Assembly (NCBI RefSeq): GCF_024347475.1
Contig: NZ_AP025487.1
Coordinates: 2,666,001-2,730,000, forward strand
DNA: 64,000 nucleotides
Direction: 5' to 3'
Origin: Vibrio fortis
Lineage (GTDB): Bacteria > Pseudomonadota > Gammaproteobacteria > Enterobacterales > Vibrionaceae
Positions 18,569 to 27,973 of the stretch are shown in pieces (within the stretch, counting starts at the first letter, position 1; every line of letters begins with the position of its first letter). The notes under the pieces are model-generated. The model searched no databases, had not been told where the DNA came from, and saw only the letters and a list, made by a program, of their open reading frames with translations. Both the position numbers and the translations under genes were made by a program.

Positions 18569-18622
18569 CTCCTTGAGGAAAGTTTTTATACCTAGCTTTA
18601 ACCCTATAGGTGAAGAACGCTT

Positions 18623-18663
18623 GCCCAGTACCCTACTTAGTCAGTTTGGTTCTGGGCTTTTTT
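18623..18663 (+). terminator. Terminator of the chitobiose operon
   Basis: GCCCAG-T-ACC pairs with GGT-T-CTGGGC, followed by six T residues, 55 bp after the mutase stop. It also ends + strand transcription before the convergent fbpC. Confidence 0.85.
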
Positions 18664-18714
18664 ATTCACATAAGATTGTTTCTACGAGAGTGGACTGTTT
18701 ATTTAGCGAACTGC

Positions 18715-19743
18715 TTAGAACGCCAGAACACCCTTAGTATCAACTTTCACTGTCACAGGCATCCCCACTTCCAACGCTTCAGAAGAGGTCGCTAATAGTT
18801 TCTGACCATGAGCTTCAATCACGTAACGACAGTGGTCGCCCATAAATTGCTGCTCTAACACAGAGATAGCACTGTCTTGCTCGTAACTCGCGAGAATATG
18901 CTGAGGTCTTAGCAGTAATTCACAGTCATTACCCAGCTCAATGTTAGTTTGAGATTTCGCCTCAACCACACCTAAGCTGGTTTCAAATTCATTTTCAGAG
19001 ATACGCTGAGCATTCAAGTAACTACCGCCACCCAAGAAGTCAGCAACAAACTTACTTGAAGGGTGGAAGTAAAGCTCAGATGCCGAACCATACTGCTCAA
19101 TCACACCGTTGTTCATTACTGCCATTTTATCTGCAAAGGCGAATGCCTCTTCACGGCTGTGCGTTACAAAAATCGCGGTCACACCCTGCTTTTTGAAGAT
19201 CTTTCTGATCTGAGAGATCAGTTCGTGACGAACCTGTGTATCGATATTTGAAAACGGTTCATCGAGTAACAGTAGATCTGGCTTGTAAGCCAAAGAGCGC
19301 GCAATAGCAACACGCTGCTGCTGACCACCAGAGAGTTGATGCGGGTAGCGTTCTCCGTACTCATCAAGGTGAACCAACTCAAGCATCTCACGAACCTTGG
19401 CCTGCTTTTCTTTATCAGAAAGATCTCGTAAACCAAACGCGACGTTCTGATTGACCGTTAAGTGCGGAAACAGCGCATAATCTTGAAAGATCATGCCGAT
19501 GTTGCGCTGCTCTGGCGGTAACCAGTTTTCACCGTCATCAATGGTTTGGCAATTTAGGTTCATTACGCCACTGCTCAGAGGAAGCAGACCAGCAATCGCT
19601 TTAAGCAAAGTCGTTTTGCCACAACCACTAGCACCGAGTAAACAGACTATCTCACCGTGCTCAACCTCTAAAGAGAGAGACTCTAATACCGTCTGAGACT
19701 CATACTTACAAGTCAGGTCTTTAATTGATAATGCACAACTCAT
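18715..19743 (-). CDS. fbpC: Ferric iron ABC importer ATPase
   Basis: A 342-residue ABC ATPase. Walker A is GASGCGKTTLLKA (about residue 37), the Q loop is in MIFQDYALFPH, the signature is LSGGQQQRVAIARS, and Walker B is LLLLDEPFSNID. After about residue 240 there is a TOBE-type regulatory domain, as in FbpC/PotA relatives. It drives import of periplasmic Fe3+ with FbpA and FbpB. Its ATG overlaps the fbpB stop by one base (TAATG), so translation is probably coupled. The symbol follows V. cholerae fbpABC; afuC or hitC are synonyms elsewhere. Confidence 0.92.
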   Translation of the reverse strand: MSCALSIKDLTCKYESQTVLESLSLEVEHGEIVCLLGASGCGKTTLLKAIAGLLPLSSGVMNLNCQTIDDGENWLPPEQRNIGMIFQDYALFPHLTVNQNVAFGLRDLSDKEKQAKVREMLELVHLDEYGERYPHQLSGGQQQRVAIARSLAYKPDLLLLDEPFSNIDTQVRHELISQIRKIFKKQGVTAIFVTHSREEAFAFADKMAVMNNGVIEQYGSASELYFHPSSKFVADFLGGGSYLNAQRISENEFETSLGVVEAKSQTNIELGNDCELLLRPQHILASYEQDSAISVLEQQFMGDHCRYVIEAHGQKLLATSSEALEVGMPVTVKVDTKGVLAF

Positions 19744-21368
19744 TAGTTTTTTTGCTCCAAAGAACGGTTAACGATGATAAGCGGAATCAGTCCAACGAGT
19801 ACCAACAGGACAGCGGGCATCGCTGCTAGCTCAAGGTGCTCATCCGACGCGTAGTTATAAACGTAGGTCGCTAGTGTTTCAAAGTTGAATGGTCTTAGCA
19901 GCAATGCCGCATTAAGCTCTTTCATTGATTCGATAAACACCAATAAACCAGCGATCAAAGCACCACGCTTAATCAAAGGAAGGTGGACGCGGCGCAACAT
20001 TTGATTCGTATTACAACCCATGGTTTTAGAGGCCATATCCAGTGACGGTGAAACCTTGCTTAAGCTACTCTCAATACTACCAATAGCAACTGCCGAAAAT
20101 CGCACCACCATGGCAAAAATAAGCGCAAACATTGAACCCGAGAAGATAAGACCTGGGCGTCCCCACTCCATAGCTTTAGCAATGTCGTTCACCAAGTGAT
20201 CCATAAACAGCACAGGCACCATAACACCGATGGCTAATACCGTTCCTGGAACCGCATAGCCCATAGAAGAGAGACGCATATAAGCAAGGTTACGCTTGCC
20301 AGGATTCACTCGCTGGTTGAAGTTAACAATCAGTGCCACCAGCACACCAATTACAGCAGCTAGAACAGAAACATTTAAGCTATTCATCGCGTACTCTCTG
20401 AACTCAGCAGTCCAGCTTTGTGCGAAGTACTTGTACGCGTAAATAAGAAGTTGACCTAACGGGAATAAGAAAGCGACACACACCAATCCCCAACACCAGA
20501 ACAGTGCCAGCCACTTTTTCCAACCGTTGAGCTGGTAGCGGAAATCTTCTCGGCTATTGAATTGGTTTTGAAATAATTTCTGTTTACGACGGCTGTATCG
20601 CTCTGAACTCAATAACAAGATCACGATAACCAACATAATAGCCGAAATCTTAGCGGCCGCAGTGAGACTAGAGTATCCAAGCCAAGTGTCGTAAACCGCT
20701 GTCGTCAGCGTGTTAACGGCAAAGTAACTCACAGTGCCAAAGTCGCCAACGGTTTCCATAGCTACAAGGGATAGACCAACCGCCATTGATGGACGAACTA
20801 GCGGCAGAGAAATACGGCGGAAGCTTTCCCAAGGAGAACATTTTAGCAGTCGCGCAGATTGCAGCAGGGAGACATTCTGCTCCATAAACGCGGCACGGCA
20901 TAACAGGTAAATATAAGGATAGAGAACTAACGAAAGTACGATGATCGCACCGCTTAAAGTTCGAATATCAGGGAACCAATACTCACCAGGCCCCCACCCA
21001 GTAATATCACGCAGAAGAATCTGCACTGGGCCTGCAAAATCAAACCAATCAGTAAAGATATAACCTACGATGTAACCCGGCATCGCCAAGGGAAGTACTA
21101 ATGCCCATTGAAGGACGCGCTCACCTGGAATACGGCACATAGCCATGATCCACGCGGAAGGAATGCCAAAGATTAACGACAAGCACATGGTGCCAAAAAC
21201 TAGTACAACGGTATTGTAGGCGTAAGTTGGCATCACCGTAGACATTAGATGAGAGAAAAGCTCATCCGTTTCACCAACAGCGGTTGTGAATATCGCTAAG
21301 ATCGGAAAAACCAGCAGCAAAGCGATCACTCCACTACTGGTGTTCCATATATAATTCTTTTGTTTCAT
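19743..21368 (-). CDS. fbpB: Ferric iron ABC importer permease (double-length)
   Basis: A 541-residue membrane protein with two tandem permease modules of about six helices each, as in FbpB/HitB/SfuB proteins. The two EAA-type loops are visible around ARLLKCSPWESFRRISLP and ASKTMGCNTNQMLRRVHLP. It forms the whole transmembrane pore for Fe3+ with one polypeptide. It lies 248 bp downstream of fbpA with a hairpin between them. Confidence 0.92.
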   Translation of the reverse strand: MKQKNYIWNTSSGVIALLLVFPILAIFTTAVGETDELFSHLMSTVMPTYAYNTVVLVFGTMCLSLIFGIPSAWIMAMCRIPGERVLQWALVLPLAMPGYIVGYIFTDWFDFAGPVQILLRDITGWGPGEYWFPDIRTLSGAIIVLSLVLYPYIYLLCRAAFMEQNVSLLQSARLLKCSPWESFRRISLPLVRPSMAVGLSLVAMETVGDFGTVSYFAVNTLTTAVYDTWLGYSSLTAAAKISAIMLVIVILLLSSERYSRRKQKLFQNQFNSREDFRYQLNGWKKWLALFWCWGLVCVAFLFPLGQLLIYAYKYFAQSWTAEFREYAMNSLNVSVLAAVIGVLVALIVNFNQRVNPGKRNLAYMRLSSMGYAVPGTVLAIGVMVPVLFMDHLVNDIAKAMEWGRPGLIFSGSMFALIFAMVVRFSAVAIGSIESSLSKVSPSLDMASKTMGCNTNQMLRRVHLPLIKRGALIAGLLVFIESMKELNAALLLRPFNFETLATYVYNYASDEHLELAAMPAVLLVLVGLIPLIIVNRSLEQKN

Positions 21369-21547
21369 CGCTTAATTACAACGGAGAGGGATAACTCGAA
21401 AATGCGTTTGAAAATACATCTCATATCCTTTTAAAAACTAAGGGTAGTTATACCGATATCGCACTGTGACTGCAAGGCGCGAAGCTCAGAACTCAACCGT
21501 TCTATGCTTTGCTTTGTATCAAAAAGTGACTTGCTTAAAAACAAAAC

Positions 21548-21581
21548 AACCCCAAGCCCATAAAGTAGGAACTTGAGGTTG
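21548..21581 (-). promoter_or_regulatory. Hairpin between fbpA and fbpB (attenuator-like)
   Basis: On the minus strand AACCTCAAG pairs with CTTGGGGTT (one G-U pair) and is followed by GTTTTG. It lies 36 bp past the fbpA stop. Its weak T run and position fit partial termination that would keep the binding protein more abundant than the permease. Confidence 0.6.
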
Positions 21582-21616
21582 TTAATCAATTTAGGCCGAA
21601 ACCTACATTAATGAAA

Positions 21617-22633
21617 TTAAAGGTCGAATTTAACTTCATCTAGAAGCTTGATTGCTGCTTCGTGGTGGTTAGCAATCTCGTCTAGAGAGATTGTATCCGC
21701 TTTGAACTCACCCCAAGAGCCTACAAGCTCAGATGGTTTAACATCTGCTTTAACTGGGTATTCGTAGTTCACTTCAGCGTACATGCCTTGAGCAGTGTTA
21801 CCCGCTAGGAATTCCATAAGCTTAACAGCGTTCTCTTTGTTTGGAGAGTATTTCGCCATTGCCATACCAGAGATGTTTACGTGAGTACCAGTTGTCTCTT
21901 GGTTAGGGAAGTTAATGTAAACAGCGTCAGCCCATGCTTTTTGCTCTTTATCGTTAACCATTTTACCTAGGTAGTAGCTGTTACCAAGAGAAACGTCACA
22001 TAGACCTTCTTTGATAGCTTTAACTTGTGCACGGTCGTTACCTTGAGGCTTACGAGCTAGGTTTGCTTTAACGCCTTCTAGCCACTCTTTAGTTTCTGCT
22101 TCACCTTTATGAGCAATCATAGAAGATACTAGAGAAACGTTGTATGGGTGCTTACCGCTACGAGTACAAATCTTACCTTTGAACTCTGGCTTCGCTAGAT
22201 CTGCGTATGTGAAGTCGTCACCTAGACGACCAACGCGGTCACGAGAAGAGTAAACGCTACGTGTACGAGTTGTAAGAGCAAACCACTCGTTGTCAGTATC
22301 TTGGTACTGAGCTGGGATGTTTTTCTCTAGTACGTCGCTCTCAACAGATTGAACTAGACCTTGTTTAGTTAGCTCAGATAGACGGCTGATATCTACAGTT
22401 AGGATAACGTCAGCTGGGCTGTACTCGCCTTCTTGAGCTAGCTTCTCTGCTAGACCTTTCTTCGCGAACTTAACGTTTACTTTAATACCAGTTTCTTTCG
22501 TGAACTCATTAAACATTGGCTCAACTAGGAAAGGTTGACGGTAAGAGTATACGTTTACTTCTTCTGCCGCGATTGCAGCTGTAGGTGCGATAGTTGCACA
22601 AGCTAGAGCAGAAAGAGTTAGCAGTTTTTTCAT
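21617..22633 (-). CDS. fbpA: Periplasmic Fe3+-binding protein
   Basis: A 338-residue class II extracellular binding protein of the FbpA/FutA/HitA family. The signal peptide runs from MKKLLTLSALAC to about AIAA|EE. The mature start EEVNVYSYRQPFL and the later tyrosines in SLGNSYYLGKM match the iron-ligating region of the family. It binds ferric ion in the periplasm and delivers it to FbpBC. It is the first gene of the operon, behind a Fur-controlled promoter. Confidence 0.93.
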   Translation of the reverse strand: MKKLLTLSALACATIAPTAAIAAEEVNVYSYRQPFLVEPMFNEFTKETGIKVNVKFAKKGLAEKLAQEGEYSPADVILTVDISRLSELTKQGLVQSVESDVLEKNIPAQYQDTDNEWFALTTRTRSVYSSRDRVGRLGDDFTYADLAKPEFKGKICTRSGKHPYNVSLVSSMIAHKGEAETKEWLEGVKANLARKPQGNDRAQVKAIKEGLCDVSLGNSYYLGKMVNDKEQKAWADAVYINFPNQETTGTHVNISGMAMAKYSPNKENAVKLMEFLAGNTAQGMYAEVNYEYPVKADVKPSELVGSWGEFKADTISLDEIANHHEAAIKLLDEVKFDL

Positions 22634-22657
22634 TGGTTCAGTCCTTTAACTTCGTAA

Positions 22658-22672
22658 TGATAACGTTTATCA
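22658..22672. promoter_or_regulatory. Fur box of fbpABC
   Basis: TGATAACGTTTATCA is a perfect palindrome around a central G and fits the 7-1-7 Fur consensus TGATAAT-N-ATTATCA with one substitution per arm. It starts 25 bp upstream of the fbpA ATG and sits just downstream of the -10 box, where Fur-Fe2+ would block transcription. Confidence 0.85.
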
Positions 22673-22680
22673 GTTGCGTT

Positions 22681-22708
22681 ATTATATTCATCATAATTTA
22701 GAAAACAA
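22681..22708 (-). promoter_or_regulatory. Sigma70 promoter of fbpABC
   Basis: On the minus strand a perfect -10 TATAAT (22681-22686) lies 16 bp downstream of a -35-like TTGTTT (22703-22708). The predicted start falls inside or beside the Fur box. Confidence 0.75.
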
Positions 22709-22721
22709 TGATAAAGAACAA

Positions 22722-22748
22722 AAAAACCTGCTCATCCGAGCAGGTTTC
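22722..22748 (-). terminator. Terminator of glnK-amtB
   Basis: On the minus strand AAACCTGCTC-GGAT-GAGCAGGTTT is followed by further T residues. It lies 31 bp past the amtB stop and upstream of the fbpA promoter. Confidence 0.92.
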
Positions 22749-22778
22749 AAGTAGGTTAAATGTAAATCTTTGTAAATG

Positions 22779-24008
22779 TTACTTCACAGATACGAACTCT
22801 GGGTAAGCACCAACACCACAATCGTGCATGTCCATACCTTCTAGCTCTTCGTCTTCGCTTACACGGATACCGATTGTCGCCTTAAGCACAGCCCATACCG
22901 CTAGACTTGCACCAAATACCCAAGCAAAGATAACTGCAGCACCGAATAGTTGAGCACCAAATGTTGCATCAGCGTTGCTTAGTGGCACAGCCATCAGACC
23001 GAAGAAACCACATACACCGTGTACTGAGATAGCACCTACTGGGTCATCAATCTTAGCTTTGTCTAGAGCGATGATGCTGAATACCACTAGCGCACCAGAC
23101 ACTGAACCGATAGCTACTGCGAATAGAGGTGATGGAGATAGTGGGTCTGCTGTGATTGCCACTAGACCAGCCAGCGCACCGTTCAATACCATTGTTAGGT
23201 CTGCTTTACCCCAAGTTGTCTTACACACTAGTAGTGCTGCGATTGCACCCGCTGCAGCTGCTGCGTTTGTGTTTAGGAAGATTTGACCGACTGCTGTCGC
23301 GTTTTCAAAGTCTGATACCATTAGCTGAGAACCGCCGTTGAAGCCGAACCAACCGAACCATAGGATGAAGGTACCTAGTGTCGCAAGTGGCATGTTTGAA
23401 CCTGGAATTGGGTAGATTTCACCGTTTTTACCGTATTTACCTTTACGAGCACCTAGCAGAAGTACGCCAGCTAGAGCCGCAGCTGCACCTGCCATGTGTA
23501 CGATACCTGAACCAGCAAAGTCACTAAAGCCAGCTTCAGATAAGAAACCTCCGCCCCATGTCCAGTAACCTTCCATTGGGTAGATGAACGCTGTTAGAAC
23601 AACAGAGAAGATTAGGAATGACCATAGCTTCATACGCTCAGCAACCGCACCAGATACGACTGACATTGCTGTTGCAACGAATACTACTTGGAAGAAGAAG
23701 TCAGACTCTAGAGAGTGATCCGCACCTTCACCTTGCGTACCAATCAGTGCACCAAAAGATGGCAGCCAACCGCCTTCACCGTTGTCGACATACATGATGT
23801 TGTAACCAACAACTAGGTACGTTGTACATGCAATCGCATACAGACAAATGTTTTTAGTTAGGATTTCTGTGGTGTTCTTTGAACGTACAAGACCAGCCTC
23901 AAGCATTGCAAAGCCTGCCGCCATCCACATTACTAACGCACCTGAAATGAGGAAGAAAAAAGTGTCTAGTGCGTAACGTAATTCCGTTACTGTTGTTAAA
24001 AGTTCCAT
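22779..24008 (-). CDS. amtB: Ammonium channel AmtB
   Basis: A 409-residue ammonium transporter with about eleven helices and no obvious cleavable signal. Family motifs include the Phe/Trp-rich vestibule residues, GSGIVHMAGAAAALAGVLLLG with the first pore His, FNGGS, and SVHGVCGFFGLM with the second pore His. It conducts NH3/NH4+ across the inner membrane and is blocked by GlnK, encoded immediately upstream. The gap from glnK is 25 bp, with a GGAGAATTT ribosome site. Confidence 0.96.
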   Translation of the reverse strand: MELLTTVTELRYALDTFFFLISGALVMWMAAGFAMLEAGLVRSKNTTEILTKNICLYAIACTTYLVVGYNIMYVDNGEGGWLPSFGALIGTQGEGADHSLESDFFFQVVFVATAMSVVSGAVAERMKLWSFLIFSVVLTAFIYPMEGYWTWGGGFLSEAGFSDFAGSGIVHMAGAAAALAGVLLLGARKGKYGKNGEIYPIPGSNMPLATLGTFILWFGWFGFNGGSQLMVSDFENATAVGQIFLNTNAAAAAGAIAALLVCKTTWGKADLTMVLNGALAGLVAITADPLSPSPLFAVAIGSVSGALVVFSIIALDKAKIDDPVGAISVHGVCGFFGLMAVPLSNADATFGAQLFGAAVIFAWVFGASLAVWAVLKATIGIRVSEDEELEGMDMHDCGVGAYPEFVSVK

Positions 24009-24033
24009 ATTAAATTCTCCAGTCCTTGAATTC

Positions 24034-24381
<348 letters not shown>

Positions 24382-24420
24382 TTAGATTTCTTACTTAGTC
24401 CGTTAATACTCTTTCTATAA

Positions 24421-24437
24421 TCCAAGTAGCGTGCCAA
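24421..24437 (-). promoter_or_regulatory. Sigma54 promoter of glnK-amtB
   Basis: On the minus strand TTGGCACGCTACTTGGA fits YTGGCACGRNNNTTGCW, with an intact GG at -24 and correct spacing; the -12 element reads TTGG instead of TTGC. It lies about 50 bp upstream of the glnK ATG, as expected for an NtrC/RpoN-dependent nitrogen operon. Confidence 0.8.
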
Positions 24438-24490
24438 AAAGTTAAACTACTGATATTTAACAACTTTAACTTTATACATTTCTAATAACG

Positions 24491-24522
24491 AAAAAGGCCG
24501 CACCATAATGGTGCGGCCTTTT
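24491..24522 (-). terminator. Terminator of yacL, with NtrC-like core
   Basis: AAAAAGGCCGCACC-ATAAT-GGTGCGGCCTTTT is a strong, symmetrical stem with A and T tracts, so it can end transcription in either direction. It lies 64 bp past the yacL stop. The central 17 bp (24499-24515) also match the NtrC enhancer consensus TGCACCAAAATGGTGCA at 14 of 17 positions. Confidence 0.88.
24499..24515. promoter_or_regulatory. Candidate NtrC enhancer site for glnK
   Basis: CGCACCATAATGGTGCG resembles the NtrC site and is centred about 97 bp upstream of the start expected from the sigma54 promoter, a typical enhancer distance. It is also the core of a terminator, so the match could be coincidental. Confidence 0.5.
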
Positions 24523-24585
24523 CACTATCTTAATGCGTTGGTAGCAAATTGCTCTATATTTGGGCAATGCGCTCAATAGGGTATT

Positions 24586-24954
24586 CTACAACCCTAAGAA
24601 ATCTACCCAGCGCTCCATCAACAACTCAAAATCATCAATACCACATACCGATAAGCTTTCACTATTGTAAAAATCGAACTCGCTGCCCTCTTCCATTTCA
24701 TAGTCATGGCCAAGAACGTTCTCTTGAATTGTCACTTCATCTTCATTTATCGAGAGTGTGATCTCTTTGCCTAACATTGAAAGCTCATTGCTAAAGTTAG
24801 TGCGTGAAGATTCGATCAGCGCTAGCACTTGGTCAATTTTGGTTTTATCTTTGCCAATCTCTTCTTGAAGCCAGCGTCCTACGATCTCGTGTCCCATGCT
24901 GCACTTTACGTAGTACTCGCCCATCAAAGTGTTTCTTGTAAATTCGAATTCCAT
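24586..24954 (-). CDS. yacL: YacL family protein (UPF0231)
   Basis: A 122-residue acidic, soluble protein matching the YacL/UPF0231 family from the start (MEFEFTRNTLMGEYYVKCSMGHEIVGRWL) to the end. No catalytic motif is evident and its function is unknown. In enterobacteria it is also found beside acnB, as here. It has its own terminator and a 158-bp gap from acnB. Confidence 0.88.
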   Translation of the reverse strand: MEFEFTRNTLMGEYYVKCSMGHEIVGRWLQEEIGKDKTKIDQVLALIESSRTNFSNELSMLGKEITLSINEDEVTIQENVLGHDYEMEEGSEFDFYNSESLSVCGIDDFELLMERWVDFLGL

Positions 24955-25053
24955 CGTAGCTCCACGCAGTAACTGCAGACAGGGTTAAAAATGAGGCGAG
25001 AGTATATAGTGAAGTTATGCGGAGATCGAGCCACGTTCAGCTACCAAACGGCA

Positions 25054-25088
25054 TAAAAAAACGCCCTCTACATAGTAGAAGGCGTTTT
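25054..25088 (-). terminator. Terminator of acnB
   Basis: On the minus strand AAAACGCCTTCTAC-TAT-GTAGAGGGCGTTTTTTT forms an 11-bp stem with a T run, 25 bp past the acnB stop. Confidence 0.92.
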
Positions 25089-25112
25089 ATCATTCGATCA
25101 ATCAGTCAGCGA

Positions 25113-27701
25113 TTATGCTGGTTCTTGGAAGATAACCGTGTCAGCTTTCTCTGTGTACTGACCCATCTTGTGGAAGTTCAGGTAACGGTAAGTATCAGCT
25201 GCCGTTGCATTAATCTTCTCTGCGTACTCTAGGTACTCTTCTTTCGTTGGGATACGACCTAGAATCGCACCTACCGCAGAAAGCTCAGCTGACGCTAGGT
25301 AAACGTTCGCACCTGTACCCAAACGGTTCGGGAAGTTACGAGTAGACGTAGACATTACTGTCGACTTGTCAGCAACACGTGCTTGGTTACCCATACACAA
25401 TGAACAACCCGGAGTTTCGATACGAACCCCAGCACGGCCGAAGATACCGTAATAGCCTTCTTCAGTTAGCTGGTCTTTATCCATCTTAGTTGGCGGAGCC
25501 ACCCATAGACGAGTGCTTAGCGAGCCGTTGAACTCTTCAAGCATCTTACCTGCAGCACGGAAGTGACCGATGTTCGTCATACAAGAACCGATGAACACTT
25601 CTTGAATCTCAGTGCCTTGCACGTCAGAAAGAAGACGAGCATCATCTGGATCATTTGGTGCACATAGGATTGGCTGATCGATATCAGCAAGGTCGATCTC
25701 GATAACGTGAGCGTATTCAGCGTCTGAATCTGCAGATAGCAGCTCAGGGTTCGCTAACCACTCTTCCATTGCCGTGATACGACGCTCGATAGTACGAACA
25801 TCACCATAGCCTTCAGCGATCATCCACTTAAGCATAACAATGTTTGAGTTCAAGTACTCTTCGATAGATTCTTGAGACAGCTTAACAGTACAGCCAGCAG
25901 CTGAACGCTCAGCAGATGCGTCAGAAAGCTCGAATGCTTGCTCAACAGATAGGTGCTCAACACCTTCGATTTCCAGTACGCGACCAGAGAATTCGTTGAT
26001 CTTACCTGCTTTTTCTACTGTTAGTAGACCTTGCTTGATGCCGTAAAGCGGGATTGCATGTACTAGGTCACGTAGTGTGATACCCGGTTGCATTTCACCT
26101 TTAAAGCGAACCAAGATAGATTCTGGCATATCAAGAGGCATTACACCTGTTGCTGCTGCGAATGCAACTAGACCTGAACCCGCAGGGAATGAGATACCTA
26201 GAGGGAAACGAGTATGCGAGTCACCACCTGTACCTACAGTATCAGGCAGAAGCATACGGTTTAACCATGAGTGGATAACACCATCGCCTGGGCGAAGTGA
26301 AACACCCGCACGGTTCATGATGAAATCAGGTAGCGTGTGGTGCGTGTTAACGTCAACTGGTTTCGGGTAAGCCGATGTGTGACAGAAAGATTGCATCACA
26401 AGGTCAGCAGAGAAGCCCAGACACGCAAGGTCTTTAAGCTCATCACGCGTCATTGGACCCGTTGTATCTTGAGAACCTACTGTGGTCATCTTAGGCTCAC
26501 AGTATTGACCTGCGCGAACGCCTTCAACACCACAAGCTTTACCAACCATCTTCTGAGCTAGCGTGTAGCCCTTGTCAGATGCAGATGGATCTACTGGCTT
26601 AGCAAATAGATCTGTCTCTTCTAGACCAAGAGATGTACGAGCACGGCTAGTTAGGCCACGACCGATGATCAGTGGAATACGACCACCAGCACGAACTTCA
26701 TCAAGCAACACTTTGCTCAGTTCAAAGCTAGAGATCTCTTCACCATTTTTACGTACAACACCTTCGTATGGGAAGATATCGATAATATCGCCCATGTTCA
26801 TGTTCTGTACGTCAAGTTCGATAGGTAGTGCACCAGAGTCTTCCATTGTGTTGTAGAAGATTGGCGCGATCTTACCACCCAGACAAACACCACCAGTACG
26901 CTTGTTTGGTACGTATGGGATATCTTCACCCATGAACCAAAGTACTGAGTTGGTCGCAGACTTACGAGAAGAACCTGTACCTACAACGTCACCGACGTAA
27001 GCAAGCTGAATGCCGTCTTTTTGCAGCTCTTCAATCTGAGCGATTGGACCTACAGTGCCAGGTTGGTCAGGGTTGATACCATCACGTTCCATTTTCAGCA
27101 TCGCTTTTGCGTGTACTGGAATGTCTGGACGAGACCATGCATCAGGTGCTGGAGATAGATCATCGGTGTTCGTTTCACCAGTGACTTTAAATACTTTTAC
27201 TGTGATTTTTTCAGCAACTTTCTCTTTCGAAGTAAACCAATCAGCGTCTGCCCAAGATTGAAGTACTTGTTGTGCTGAAGCATTACCTGCCTTGGCCTTC
27301 TCTTCTACATCGTAGAAAGCATCGAACATCAGTAACGTGTGAGATAGTGCTTTAACAGCAATAGGAGCCAGTTCAGCATCATCAAGAAGTGAAATCAACG
27401 ACTCGATGTTGTAACCACCTTGCATAGTACCTAGCAGCTCTGCCGCTTTCGCTTTGCTAACAAGTGGTGATGCTACTTCACCTTTGGTGATAGCAGTTAA
27501 GAAGCCCGCTTTTACGTAAGCAGCTTCATCTACACCTGGTGGAATGCGATTTTCTAGTAGGTCAAGAATGAACTCTTCTTCACCTTGAGGTGGGTTCTTT
27601 AGAAGTTCAACTAGGCCAGCAACCTGCTCGGCATCTAGTGGTTTTGGAACAACTCCTTCGGCAGCACGTTCTTCGACGTGTTTACGGTAGGCTTCAAGCA
27701 C
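25113..27701 (-). CDS. acnB: Aconitate hydratase B
   Basis: An 862-residue AcnB, close to the 865 residues of E. coli. It interconverts citrate and isocitrate in the TCA cycle, also 2-methyl-cis-aconitate in relatives. It has the N-terminal HEAT-like domain (about 1-160), the swivel domain in its B-type N-terminal position, and the catalytic core. Fe-S ligand motifs are [12 protein letters not shown] near 760 and SCMTNIGH. Active-site motifs include GSSRKSATN and GDSHTRFP. I chose GTG at 27701, behind AGAGGA with a 9-base spacer, because family alignment begins at [16 protein letters not shown]; the upstream ten codons do not match the family. Confidence 0.95.
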   Translation of the reverse strand: MLEAYRKHVEERAAEGVVPKPLDAEQVAGLVELLKNPPQGEEEFILDLLENRIPPGVDEAAYVKAGFLTAITKGEVASPLVSKAKAAELLGTMQGGYNIESLISLLDDAELAPIAVKALSHTLLMFDAFYDVEEKAKAGNASAQQVLQSWADADWFTSKEKVAEKITVKVFKVTGETNTDDLSPAPDAWSRPDIPVHAKAMLKMERDGINPDQPGTVGPIAQIEELQKDGIQLAYVGDVVGTGSSRKSATNSVLWFMGEDIPYVPNKRTGGVCLGGKIAPIFYNTMEDSGALPIELDVQNMNMGDIIDIFPYEGVVRKNGEEISSFELSKVLLDEVRAGGRIPLIIGRGLTSRARTSLGLEETDLFAKPVDPSASDKGYTLAQKMVGKACGVEGVRAGQYCEPKMTTVGSQDTTGPMTRDELKDLACLGFSADLVMQSFCHTSAYPKPVDVNTHHTLPDFIMNRAGVSLRPGDGVIHSWLNRMLLPDTVGTGGDSHTRFPLGISFPAGSGLVAFAAATGVMPLDMPESILVRFKGEMQPGITLRDLVHAIPLYGIKQGLLTVEKAGKINEFSGRVLEIEGVEHLSVEQAFELSDASAERSAAGCTVKLSQESIEEYLNSNIVMLKWMIAEGYGDVRTIERRITAMEEWLANPELLSADSDAEYAHVIEIDLADIDQPILCAPNDPDDARLLSDVQGTEIQEVFIGSCMTNIGHFRAAGKMLEEFNGSLSTRLWVAPPTKMDKDQLTEEGYYGIFGRAGVRIETPGCSLCMGNQARVADKSTVMSTSTRNFPNRLGTGANVYLASAELSAVGAILGRIPTKEEYLEYAEKINATAADTYRYLNFHKMGQYTEKADTVIFQEPA

Positions 27702-27973
27702 GACTTTTTTCCTCTCATTGCGGTCCACCACCTTCCTTCATAATTGTTAGTAAAATAAAGCGGTGAACATCCTTGGAAACTTGGCTCTCCATTGCCATTT
27801 TCGTCATTCAATTTGTATTGATGATCGGCATCAGAGAGGCCAAACTGTGGGCGGTATAGTAGCAAATTTAACGATTAATTAAAATCTTATCATTTTGACC
27901 AACATAGCAAGTTAAGACGAAAGTCCCACTATTTTTGCCTAATTAGTCACCAGTATCGCTATTTTTCGCATGG
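27702..27973. other. Intergenic region upstream of acnB
   Basis: 272 bp between acnB and the patatin gene, AT-rich. It must hold the acnB promoter and the end of the patatin transcript, but I see no convincing -35/-10 pair, operator or T-tailed hairpin. Confidence 0.5.

Noticed and set aside
22975..23341. Frames opposite amtB
   Set aside because: Antisense shadows of a clearly conserved membrane protein gene.
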